From the NCBI GenBank assembly GCA_004335835.1, contig RWJK01001153.1:1-64000 (forward strand): a DNA stretch of 64,000 nucleotides. The letters are read 5' to 3'. The position numbers and the translations under genes were made by a program. This document shows positions 11,122 to 22,305 of this stretch, one piece after another (positions within the stretch are counted from its first letter, which is position 1; each line of letters begins with the position of its first letter). The notes under the pieces were generated by a model. The model saw nothing but the letters and a program-made list of their open reading frames with translations, did not search any database and was not told the DNA's origin. The stretch comes from Scenedesmus sp. ARA3. Its lineage: Eukaryota; Chlorophyta; Chlorophyceae; Sphaeropleales; Scenedesmaceae.

Positions 11122-13673
11122 ATGGAGCGCAGGCACAACGTCTGTTTCTGTCTGCTGCTGGCAGTATGTTTAGTATCTTCTCGATTATGCTTTGCCAATA
11201 ATGAATCAGAGCTGACAGGTGCGTGCGTGCACCACGATGGTAGTGAGTGCGCTCGAGGCGGGAGCTTCGAACTCAGCACGTTTTCTGCTTCCTGCAGGAT
11301 TCTGCCCGGACATATGTGGTCAGTTGCCGGAGAAGCAACGGACTGCAGCAGGACTCGCTGTTTCCATGGTAGTGCTGACGTCCTGCAATGGGGATATCGA
11401 GGGGGCAGCCAGAGCAGTAGCTTCTGCAGCTGCTGATGGCGATCTACAGGCTTTTGGAGCGGGGCTGTCAGTTGGAGCTACTGCTTTAGCAGGTAGCTGA
11501 AGCAGAAAGACTGCCAGCAGCAGGCTCGGTGCAGCAGCGGCAGCGCACAGAATGTTCTGTGCATTCACTGCTGCTCAGCTGCTGCTGCTGCTTGTACAGC
11601 TGCTGCTGCTTGCCAGGCATGGACGACTTCAAGGACAGCATGTGTTCCTTGAAAGCACTTGCCTTTCTCAGGACACTCAGCAGCAGCCGAGGCACAGCTC
11701 GCCAACCTGCTTTTCTGTAACGCAAGTGAAAGATCAGGAATGCTACTCAGCAGCGACAGCGGCAGCAGCAGCACCACCACCACCACCACCTCCTCTGCAC
11801 ACTGTGACAACTCAGCCCACAACTAGCACTGGCTGCCTGGAATGCTAGTTGGCAGCGGCAGTGGCAGTGGCAGTGGCAGTGGCAGCGGCAGCAGCAGCAG
11901 CAGCACCACCACCTCGTCCTCCTCCTCTGCACACTGTGGCACCTCAGCGCATGCCATTGTTGACTGCCTGGCTGCTCCATGCAGGGCCTGATGACAGCGG
12001 CAAGGGGCAAATGGCTCAGATCATATCTGAGACTTTGACAGTAGCCGACTCAAAGAACAAGACGATTGGCGTCGCATCTGCTCTGGGCAATGCGCTAGCA
12101 TCGATGTCAGGCACTGCCGCAGAGGCGCTCACAAACCAGACAATCGAAGCAATCAATGACTTGGCGCTGGACGTCAGCTGTAGTGCGGCAACTGACGCTG
12201 CTGCAAGTGAGTGGCGGAGCAACCCTTTTGCTGTCGTCACTGCCTGTAAAATAGACTGCCTCTTGCAATGATTAGCAGCAGCTGCCTAGCAAGAGCAGCT
12301 TATCAACTTTGAATGTGTTGCATGCCACTGAGCGCCAAGGCTGTGTTGAGCTCATGCCTGATTGAGCAGAAGATGGGATGTGAACAGCAGCAGGTGAACA
12401 GCAGGACAAGCAGCAGGAGCAGCAGGAGCAGCTTATGTATAGACCACGCCTGCATGTAGCACGTGCTTACACAGGTCCAGCTGTTATAACTCCTGACGCC
12501 TGCACAACTGCCCCCGCAACTGCCCTGCGCAGCTGTCTACTTCTCGATCAAGGAATCCAACCCCGGACTCTCAGCACACTTCCTCACTAGTGCCCTCAAA
12601 AGCGGCAACACCTGCTGGGTGCGGCGCTTCTCCAAGCTCAAAGACTCCCCTGTCTTCAACCTACCCCCGCCAACATCTCCTTGCACAAGGCGCATGCAGG
12701 CAGCCTCTGCAGTTGGGCTGTCGTTAGTGACGTCATCTGCCTGCCGGCTGGACAAGTCAGCGCCGGTGGCTGCAGCAGCATATGCGTTGGTGACGGCGGC
12801 TGTGAAAGACGGTTGCAGCTTTGCAAGCGCAGTTGCAGCCTCCACACAGTTTGGTGGGTGCTCAGGATGCTAGTATGATGAATAGCTGCAGGTTGGGGTG
12901 TGGTAGATGCAGCAGGTGGCAATCATGTGACTGCCAAACGCTTTGCATCAGCAGCGCTGGCAGCAGCAGCAGCAGCAGCAGCGAGCGGAAGTCTAACGTC
13001 AGATTTGTCCCCCAAACAGGCCAAAGCCTGCTGTTTCATCTCTTGTTGTGTTACTTGCAGGCATTCCCAAGGAGGCTGTGCAAGATGTATACACAGCAGC
13101 CATCACAAAGGCTGGTACAGAGAAGGAGCAGTGGCAGCTGAGCAATGCATTCGTTGCTGCCTTTGCCCAGCTGGACTCTGCAAAGCACAGCGACAAGCTG
13201 CTTGAAAGCCTGCTGTCTGCTGTTGACTACACCATCACCTTCAATGGGTGTGAGGCACCAAAGGCCTTTGCAAAGAGTGAGTGCAAGGGAGCTTGGGAGA
13301 TTGCTGATAGACAATACAGTAGCTAGTGTTTGAGCGCAGCCTGCACAAGGGAGAAGCAGCGCGCTGACAGCAGAAGCAAGCGCAGCAACTGCTGCAGCAT
13401 TGGCATAAGTAGACAGCCAGCAGAGTATCTGTGCACTGCATGTCCTCAAATAGCCAGCCTTTGGCACATATTCTGCTTGCAATGTCACCAAGCACCTGCC
13501 GTCACCACTGCAACAGCTCTGCTGCAACCTGCCTTGTCCTGCTTGCGCTGTGTCCCTTCATGTTGCCTGCAGGCCTATTTGCTCGGCTGGTGAAGCTGGA
13601 CCCTGCCAATGAGAAGAACATCCGCAAGGCTTTCAAGGCCATGCCGGCAGTCAACGCCTGCGGATTTGTGTAA
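11122..13673 (+). CDS. Secreted Ala-rich protein with paired cysteines
   Basis: Seven exons, all separated by phase-1 introns: 11122-11218, 11298-11492, 11985-12206, 12533-12853, 12913-12990, 13061-13276 and 13573-13673, giving 409 aa. Exon 1 is a signal peptide (MERRHNVCFCLLLAVCLVSS). The mature part starts GFCPDICGQLPEKQ and alternates Ala-rich helices with isolated cysteines, ending NACGFV. Every internal exon is symmetric 1-1, so exons could be gained or lost without frame damage. The donor after 12990 (GTCTAA) is weak. It sits within the three-member secreted family and looks similar in composition, but lacks the CxxCxC-LP cluster, so homology is unproven. A TGTAA motif near 13751 is a likely polyadenylation signal. 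Function unknown. Confidence 0.7.
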
Positions 13674-14982
13674 TCACAAGCAGCATGCAGCATGTATGCC
13701 GACTGGATAGTTAAGATAGTAGCAGCCGAATGTTGCTGCAGCAGATTGCTGTAACAGTAGAGCACAGAGTCAAGTCTTGTCATGCACATCAAAGCATGTG
13801 GACATGAGGACAGGCACAAACATCACATACCGCAGTCCGCAAGAGTTTTTGCTGCGCCTCACACATGGGGACTAGGAATGGGCATGGTTCATAATGTTGG
13901 ACAAGGGGCAAGCGCTTCGTGTTCCAGGGTAATGTGTTTGCGCATTGCACGTCAGTATGTCTGGCGTGGCAACTTGATCGTTGCAGTTGTTGATTTTCAA
14001 ATAGCTTCCTGTCGAACAAATGCAGCGTCTAACAATGTGTTGTAACTTGGACCTTGGCACGACCGGTATGCTCTTGGGTACGCTGCTGCCGGCAGCGCAG
14101 CAGATGTTGCCCTGTCAACCTAATCACTAACAGAGAAGCACTTGCAGGGCAGCCATAGAGCAAGAACACACCCTGCAGACGCAGCGGCCGGCTGCCTTCA
14201 TCAAAATTTGCACAAACTCTGAAAGAAGCTGCAGGCGACTTTGGTTGAAAGTTGGAAACAACTGCAGAGCGACATGAGCCAAAGACTGCAGCCTGCAGAG
14301 CGACATGAGCCAAAGACTGCAGCCTGCAGAGCGGCATCAGCCAAAGACTGCAGCCTGCAGAGCGGCATCAGCCAAAGACTGCAGCCTGCGGCCTGGGCGG
14401 CAGTGCCGACTCAACACAATGCAGGCAGCGATAGCAGCAGCCGTCACTGAGTTGAGTCGCCAGCCCAGCCATTATTGCCTGCACATTCCCAATGTGCTGC
14501 TGGCAGCAACCACACGGCTGCACACACTACGTCATAGTGTTCTACTAAACGTGATCAATCAATGTGGAAGACCAGCAGGTAGCTGCTGTACCGGCTGCAG
14601 ACAATGAACACAACACACTCCTGCATGCAAATATTTGCATTGATGTATCATTAAACGCCCCAGTACACAATGCAGTGGATGTCGGCTTGACGTGGTGCTG
14701 TTGCTGTTGCCACCACCCACTGCTACCTAATCAACCCCTACTCTAAATGCATGATATGCCAGATGCCGCCAGAATCACATGTGCCAATCCACCAACTCAC
14801 ACTGACAGCCAGACCATGATTCCCCGACGCATATGTATATTGCTCTGCAGGACCACACACCTGCACCACCCGAAATCACCCGAAATCACAGCTCAAAGCC
14901 CAGTTGTCAAGAATTGCGACAGCGTTAAGTGTGAATTATGCTGAAGTAGCTGCTCACCACCAAAACTGGTTCAGTCAGAAGG
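13674..14982. other. Intergenic region with minisatellite
   Basis: This lies between the convergent 3' ends of 11122-13673 and 14983-16676. It contains TGTAA near 13751 and a four-copy 31-bp tandem repeat at 14263-14389. The remaining open frames are short and unsupported. Confidence 0.5.
14263..14389. repeat. 31-bp minisatellite, four copies
   Basis: Four tandem units of about 31 bp, each built on GCCAAAGACTGCAGCCTGCA preceded by AGAGCGACATGA or AGCGGCATCA. The first two units share one variant (GACATGA) and the last two share another (GGCATCA), consistent with duplication in two steps. There is no spacer, so this is not a CRISPR array. Confidence 0.85.
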
Positions 14983-16676
14983 TCAGACAAACCTTAGCTT
15001 TCTACTGCTGCCGCTGCTGCTGACCTCTACCTCTGCATCCCCCAGCTGATAAGCAGGACACGTCAGCTGCGGCTTGCATGTGGCTGAGGGCGTGCCACAC
15101 CAGCAGCGCTCCTTGCAGCCGCATGTATTCACCACTCCCTGCAGTGAATCATGCACTGCATTGCCGTACGGTGAGTCCTTCACGATGTCGTTCACAAGGG
15201 ACCGTGTGAAGTTCCTACCATTCAAATTGCAGTTAACACTGAGCCGGTCCACCATCCATAGCGCGGCGTCACTCGACTTGGCTAGCCCAGTAACAGCCGC
15301 AAATCCAATTCCGCCACACGTCTTGTTGAAGTTCAGTTCGAATGCATTTGCCAGGACTTGGGACGATGCCATGGCAAGTGAGAATGCAGCTTGCTTGTTG
15401 TACATAATTCCACATGCTGATGCAAACTTCCCATCAGACTTGCTATCCATGTTCATGACCTGCAAGCCATCCACAATTGTCTTTGTTGTGACTTCCAGCA
15501 CCTTCTTAGCAGCACTTTGCACACTTTTGCCGTCACACAGCAGGCCAGCTGCGTCTGCCACCGTCTGCTGCGCTGCAAATTGGCCTGACACAACCTTTCC
15601 AACAGACTCAGAGAATGCCTGGTCCTCATATTCCAATCCCACAGGCAGCGGCGGGCAGTTGCAAGACTGCTTGCAGCTGCACGCCTGGCCCACAACCTGC
15701 GTCAGAACCTTGGAAAGGGACTGCGCAATGGTCTTTGAGAGGATGACACCCTGGTTGTGAGCGCTGCCTTTGCCGAATGTACATGCATGGGAGAACGCCT
15801 TGGTTGTTATGTCCACAAAGGATGCCGCCAGCTGTCCAGATTTCATCCAGCCGCTGACTGCTCCACAGTTGCCAAGTACAGACAGGATTGCATCACCCGC
15901 TGCAGATGCCACTGCTGCACCGCCTGTCTCTGCGAATGCGCAGCCCATGGAGCAGGCGCGGGCGTTGTCTGTTGATGTCGCGGCTGACAGCTGCTGCACA
16001 AACACGCCCGCCATGGCATTGCCACATGTCGTGCTAGCTGTCGAGATCCTGCTGATGACGTTGCTGCCCTTGCAGGAATCTGCAAAGGCATCTGACACTG
16101 CATCAGCACAGGTGCTTGCTGCTAAGTTGAAGGTGCGTGCCTTCATGAGGTTGCTGGTGGCTGAGCTGCCCCCAGCTGTTGCATAGGAGCTTGAGAAAGA
16201 GCATGCAGTGACCTTTGTTGTCGTGATGTCTGCACAAGCGGGCAGTTGAAAGGCAGCAGGAGCAGCAGCAGCAGAAGCAGCGGCAGAAGCAGCAGCAGCG
16301 AAAGCAGCAGCGACAGCAAAAGCATTCTTCTTCAGCACATTGCATCATACATGGCTGTCAAAGCATGCATGGGAGGTTGTTTAATGCTATTATTATATGC
16401 TTAGCGTGCAAACGCCATCACCATACATGCAGCTGCTCGAGTCACCCGGCACCTTTGCCGTACGTGACCGTCACACCCACGGTCCCCTACCCGCATGCAT
16501 GTAGTGCCTGACGTACATGCTAGCGTAGAGGGCGTCGAGTTGAACTTCGCCACCTTGGGAGCTTTTGCTATCATCGATGACATCCAAGAATCCATGTCGC
16601 TGCCGGGGCCGACTGCAGCAGCGCTGTGCAGCGCGAGCAGCAGTGCTGCCACCCAGAAGCAACTCATTGCCCCCAT
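14983..16676 (-). CDS. Secreted Ala/Cys-rich protein, family member 3
   Basis: Third paralogue of the family. Two exons, 16676-16517 and 16229-14983, join in phase 1 and give 468 aa. Exon 1 encodes a signal peptide (MGAMSCFWVAALLLALHSAA); its donor GTACGT keeps phase, and the acceptor follows a long pyrimidine-rich CTG/CTT tract. The body carries STCADAV, TTCGNAM, ACSMGCAFAE, the cluster CSCKQSCNCPPLP with the following GQF helix and Cys, and near the end CGCKERCWCGTP. Here the second and third exons of the other members are fused without an intron. The C terminus is short and has no Ser-rich tail. Probably extracellular; no enzyme motif is visible. Confidence 0.8.
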
Positions 16677-17185
16677 CGACCACAACCTCACATTAGAAAC
16701 ATGCTCAAGATGTAAGAAGTTATTTTTGTGTTTGTCAATGGAATTTTGTATGCAGTCACTCGTGGGGTGACGATGCCGAGCATGAGGGTTCAAGGCGTTT
16801 CTGGCATCAGGGACCGGGCTGATGGCCACGCAAACTAAAAGCATTTGGACTCCCTGACAATAATTTATCTTTCTTTGTTGTTTCAGTGCGCTGTTTGTTC
16901 ACGGAGTGCTCAGTGACACGTCGAAACGAAGCTGTTTTGGTTCAAACACCGTAGTCTGCTTGTGCTTCAGCAAATTTGATACTCTGTAGAACAATAGAAC
17001 AATCATTTTGGCAGCTTGACTTCACCAGAAGTCTGCAGTTTCTCCAGCCCGCCTTTCCCAAAGAATTGGAAGGCCGGAAACGGATAGTGGGCTTGTTGCT
17101 GGACACAGTGAAAGCAAAGCCTCACCAAATCTTTTAGGCATCTTTAATCGATAGTGGTTTAGGACAGGGGCCATAAGAGGTCCCT
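16677..17185. other. Divergent upstream region of secreted gene and MYB gene
   Basis: About 500 bp between the start codons of the minus-strand gene at 14983-16676 and the plus-strand MYB gene at 17186. It contains no coding frame worth calling and is AT-richer than its neighbours. It must hold both promoters. No specific element could be identified. Confidence 0.45.
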
Positions 17186-18645
17186 ATGTCCCACGAAGCT
17201 CAGACAAGGCTTCCATGGACGGCGGAGGTGCGTTCAAAGCGGCTCAAAAAGAGACATGTATTCTATGAATACGCAGATCTTTTTGCTGTGTAGTCGTGAG
17301 AGCAGTAGCTGGCTGTTTGCGAAGCATGGCACTACAGGTCAACACGCAACGTAGCACGGCACGGCATGCCTGACAAGCCACTGCGCTTGCTTGCAGGAGG
17401 ATGCCATCTTGATCTCGCTTGTCGAACGTTATGGCGAGAAGCGGTGGAACATGGTGGCCAATGGGCTGCCAGGGCGCACAGGCAAAGGCTGCAGCCACAG
17501 GTGCCCTGCTGCTGCTGCCGCGCAAGTGCAAGCAGCAGCTGCCAGCCCATCACTGCAGACACAGCAGCATGAATTTAATCTATACCTAATATCATACTTA
17601 CTGACATTTGATGCCCTTTGCTCACAAAATACTGTGTTTTTGGTGTTGCAGGTGGAGGACGTACCTGCGCCCTGATGTGAAGCACCCCCACCTCGAGCCC
17701 TTCACCGAGTGGGAGGCAGCAGTGATCGTGCAGGCGCAGCGGGAGATGGGCAACAACTGGCTGGGTGAGCCCCTGCAACAAACTGTCCATGTGTTAGCTA
17801 GAGCTAAATCTGAACTGCTAAAAGACACCCTGCTCCTCTGCTTTGATTCAGTCAGCTCTGCTTCTCAGCTGGTACAGTCAATACTGCCAAGCTGGTGCCC
17901 TTCGTAGCCGCAGCTGGCAGCGCATTGCAAGAAACCTGCACCATGTATCTACGACAAGCAATCTGCTTAACCTGTAACAAGCTGCTGAACACAAAGACCT
18001 GCTGTTTTGTTGCCGCAGCCATCGCCAAGCTGCTGCTGCCGGGGCGCAGCAACACCGCCGTGAAGAACTTCTGGCACTGCCGCCTCAAGAGCGGCTCAGG
18101 CACCAACGCCAACAGGTGGGTTCTGCTGGCAATGAGATAATAAAATAAGTATCTGCTCGGCCTCGAAAAGTAACACAGCCGCACAACAGTTCCTCATGCT
18201 ATGACATTGTCGAGAGTTTGCTGCTGCTGTGATCATTGTCAAGAGCCTGCTGCGTGGTACATGTGTCACACCCTGGCCCAGACATGATGAATTCATGATG
18301 TTCACATAATGATCACATGATAATCACATCATACGCTGTTGCAGGCTGATGTTGGTTGTGCTGTGCCAGGTGGACACACTGGTAATGGCTGATTGCTGCA
18401 GCTGTTAGCGCGTGCAATCCTTTCCGCTGCTGCCGTTTCAAGCTGGAGGCGCTCATCATGCAATTCCTGCTGCTGCTCATGGCAACATTTCCGGTCATAC
18501 CTGCTGCTGTTGCTGCTGCTGCTGCAGGTTCATAGTGGAAGGCTATGGGCTGCGCTTCCTGCTGGCTGAGGTGCCACATGAGGAGCGCATCCACCCAGTG
18601 GCACTGCCGGCCTTCCCCAGCACGGCACCAACAGGCCAGGTGCGG

Positions 18646-18684
<39 letters not shown>

Positions 18685-19090
18685 CATCGATTCTGATCTT
18701 GTGAAAGAGAAATACAAACTCATGTGAAGTTTGCTGCGCACTGCCAGGACAACCAGCCAGCTAGCCAGCAGGGGCAGCTGCCAGAGCAGGGCTTCTAGGG
18801 TGGCAGGTGCAGCACCAATGTTGCACATGCTCTGCTGACAGGCACACTTCACCTATCAACGTGCTCAGCTGCGGCCAAAATCCATGCATCTACCATGTCA
18901 CTTCAGCAAACAGCTGAACATCAGGCGCTTGCATGTGTGCCCCGCTCCTTGCCGTGCCTGAAAACGTCAGCCCTAGATCCCATCTTATGTGATGCTTCTT
19001 GTTTTGACAAACGGACAAGCTGCTGAACTCTGCACCCTTGCCTGCATCTTCTCCTGCAGCTGCACCACCCTAAGAGCCACCACCACCATC

Positions 19091-19123
<33 letters not shown>

Positions 19124-21585
19124 TCCAGCAGCACTACCAATATGAGCAGCCCATGTTGGACTTCCAGATGGCAGGGATGACTCACATGCCTGCAGACAGC
19201 ATGATGGTGGCAGCAGCAGCAGCAGCAGACCACCAGGCCATGGCAGCAGCAGCAGCAGCAGCGCAAGCTTACGGTACAGTGACAAAAAATCCCAGTGCTG
19301 CTGCTGCTGCGAATGCTGACATGGCTGCATTGCCAGCAGCTGATGGCAGCAGCTGCGGCGGCATGATGGAAGCAGCCCCAGAGGCTGCTGCCGCCGTCGT
19401 TGCCGCAGCAGCAGCAGCAGCAGCAGCAGCAGCTGGTGGTGCTGTAATAGACATGCAGCCTGATATGGAAGGCGCAGCCACTCAAGCAGACCCAGCAGCA
19501 GCGGCAGCAGCAGCAGCAGCAGCCCAGCAGGGCCCTGTGGACCCCACCCTAGACCCAAAAGAAGACATGAGGCGGCGAGCCAGTGCATATGTGCAGCAGC
19601 AGCTGGCAATGATGGGTCAACCTTCACCACGCCACGCAAACGGCAATAGCAGCAGCCAGGCTGGCGCAGCAAGCTCCTTCCGTCACGACTCCCTCACCCA
19701 CACCGCAGCCACGCAGAGCCACAGCCATGTTAATAACAGCAATAACAACTGCCTCGGCGACCCGCCGGCTGTCGGCAGCCACATGGCGTGGCATGGCGGC
19801 GCTGCTGCTGCTGCTGCTGCTGGCAGCAGCGGCGGCTACAGCATGCAGATGGGTGGCAGTGTTGCATCTGTCTGGGGGGTTCAGGGTGGATTGAAGCGGG
19901 GAAACGGTAGGGGCAGGGGCAGGCGGCCACGTGTGCGCTACAGCTGTGACGATCCGTATGATGAGACATACGTGCCAGCTGGCATGTCAAGGGAAGAAGA
20001 GCTGGCTCGCTGCAGCACACACAGCACGCATGATCATGTGGCAGCCGGCAGCAGCAGCCAGTTTGCGAGCTCGAGTCCTGTTGCTATGCACAGCAGCAGC
20101 AGCGCAATGCCAGCAGCGCTTGGCAACAACTGCGTCGGCGGGCAGCCGTCAATGTTAGGCCATGCAAGCATGGTGGAATACCAGGGGATGGCGGTGGTGG
20201 ATGCTGCAGCAGCAGCAGCAATGCCGGCTCCCCTCCCAGATGCAGGCAGCAGCTATGCAGCAGCAGCAGCAAGTCCAGCAGGGATGAATTCCTTGCACAA
20301 TGGCTATGCAGCAGCAGGGGTGCCAGGTGGGCCGAATGCCGCCAGCACAGCAGCAGCTGCTGCAGCTGAGCTAGGCAAACTGCCATGGTCAGGAGCAGCA
20401 GGAGGGTTGCGAGTGAGCCTCGGCGCTGGCGGCAACTACTACGACCTTAACAGTCACGGTCCTGCTGCCCCTGCTGGAGCTAGCAATGCTGCTGCCAGTG
20501 CTGCAGCAGCTGCTGCAGCTGCTGCTATGTACGGCGCACCTGCAGCATCCGGCCCTGCTGGGTATGCCATCTCCAGTAGCCGCCAGAAGCCTGGCACTGA
20601 CGGCCGGCTGCTTGCTGTGTTAGATGATGATGTGGCTGACTTTGAAAGCTTCCGGCCATCTGGCGTGGACTTCAAAGTGTCACTCAGCAGCTTAGATGAG
20701 CTGCTGTCAGGCAGCGGGCCTGCAGGATCAGGATCTCATGCTGACTGGACAGGGCTAGGTGCTGTGGCAGGATTGTTTAGGGGCACGAGTTTGGATGGCA
20801 GTAGGTTCAGTTTGACTGGATCGGCTGATGGGTTCGGCAGCCGCCGCAGCAGCAGGGGTGTGGCATTGAGCAGTATGCCGAGGCTCTCGCAGCAGCAGCT
20901 GCTGCTGCTGCGCGCGTCGCAGCAGCAGCAGCACTTAGAGCACCTGCTGATGCCGCCGCCGAAGCATCACCACGCAGCAGCGGGACATCAGCTTGGCATT
21001 GGTGTCGTGAATGTGGCAGGATGGGAGGCTGTGGGTCAGCATGGCAGCAGCACATGTCATGAGGCGGGTGACAGGTGTGAGTCACCCTTCAAAGCAGCAG
21101 CAGCACAGAAGACTCCTTTCTCTCCTGCAGTTGGCAGCACTGCAGGTGCAGGTGCAGTGGGTGCTGCAAGTGTGGCACCTAGCAGCCAGCCAACTAACTG
21201 CTGCTTCAGTGTGCAGGCTAGCGGGCACAGCACAGCTGACATTCAGCAGGAGCAGCAGCAGCAGGGATCGCCAGAGAAGGCGGCAGCCCAGCAGCAGCAG
21301 CAGCGGCTTCCTGCCACTTTCCATGATGTCCTGCAAGCGCTGCAGCTGCCTGGCAGTGCCGCTGCCAAGCAGGAGCAGCAAGGGTTAGCAGAAGCACAGC
21401 AGCAGGCAGCAAACAGCACAGCACAGCAGTCGGGCAGCCAGCAGGTAGCAGCAGCAGCAGCAGCAGATGCTGCAGGGTTTGTAGGACAACCTGTAGCTCC
21501 AGCAGCAGCGGCAGCAGTGTCTGCCGCTGTGCCGGCAGCAGCACCAGCAGGCATCACCAGCTTGCGAGTTCAGTGCCCAACAGAC

Positions 21586-21616
<31 letters not shown>

Positions 21617-22305
21617 GGGCGTCAATGCAACTGCTGAGCCCTGTAGGACGGCTGTTTGCCAACAGAGGCAGCATGGATGGCTGCTTGATGCTTGAGGACC
21701 CCATGGGTATGTGTGGCTTTGACCTCAGTGCTGCTGTAGATGACAGCGCACAAACACGGGCAGAGCGTCGTAGCCTCCGGCTGCTGCTGGGTGTTCTTGC
21801 CAGCTCAGATCCACTCAGCAATACTGCTGCCGCAGACCCTGCAGCAGCAGCAGCAGCAGTGGAGCTGCGTGCGATCAAGCGGGAGAGTGAGGGCCAGGGA
21901 CATGGCAGCAGCAGCAGACGCAACACCAGCAGCAGCAGGCTCTCAAACGGCAGCCTAGTCTCAGGGGGGTATGGGCTTAGCTTGAGTGGCAGAACATCTA
22001 GCAGGGGGCTGTCAGCTTGGTATGGGGTGTCGGGATCTGGCACTGCTGCTGTGCCTGCTGGTGCTGCTTCAGCAGAGCGAGAGGCAGCACTGTTTAGGAG
22101 GCAGGGCAGGGTTTCAGGCAGCATTTTGGGGGCAGTCGGCGGGGAGCTGCACAAGCGTCCGCGGGTGTCGCTCACTCTGACGTCTCCGAGGAATGGTGCG
22201 GGCGCGAAGCGGCATCGGGTGTCGTACATGGGCGGTTTGGCGGTGGGCCGGCCGAGTGCAGACGGCGCGGACGTGGACGACTGCCTGTCATTTTGGAAGG
22301 TGTAG
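17186..22305 (+). CDS. R2R3-MYB transcription factor with long low-complexity tail
   Basis: Nuclear DNA-binding regulator of unknown targets. Exons 17186-17227, 17397-17500, 17652-17764, 18019-18115, 18528-18639 and 19060-22305 join in phase to give 1237 aa. The first repeat reads WTAEEDAIL...RWNMVANGLPGRTGKGCSHRW and the second PFTEWEAAV...NNWLAIAKLLLPGRSNTAVKNFW. The regular Trp spacing and the KNFW ending place it among two-repeat plant/algal MYBs. The last exon (about 1080 codons) is almost entirely Ala-, Gln- and Ser-rich, with a basic patch (GNGRGRGRRPRVR) and scattered ordered islands such as DDDVADFESFRPSGVDFKVS. Intron 4 ends in CTG repeats used as the pyrimidine tract. It is followed by a second MYB gene with the same intron phases. 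Confidence 0.85.

Noticed and set aside
11122..13673. Calling the plus-strand secreted gene a fourth member of the paralogous family
   Set aside because: It lacks the CxxCxC-LP cluster and the CGxC..CW cluster and has a different intron plan. Only composition and location are shared.
14263..14389. Regular 31-bp repeats, possible CRISPR array
   Set aside because: Units are directly adjacent without unique spacers, and the genome is eukaryotic. It is a minisatellite.
4485..16676. Secreted family as insect-type antifreeze proteins
   Set aside because: The Cys and Ala pattern is superficially similar, but there is no 12-13 residue TCT-type periodicity and the proteins are far longer.
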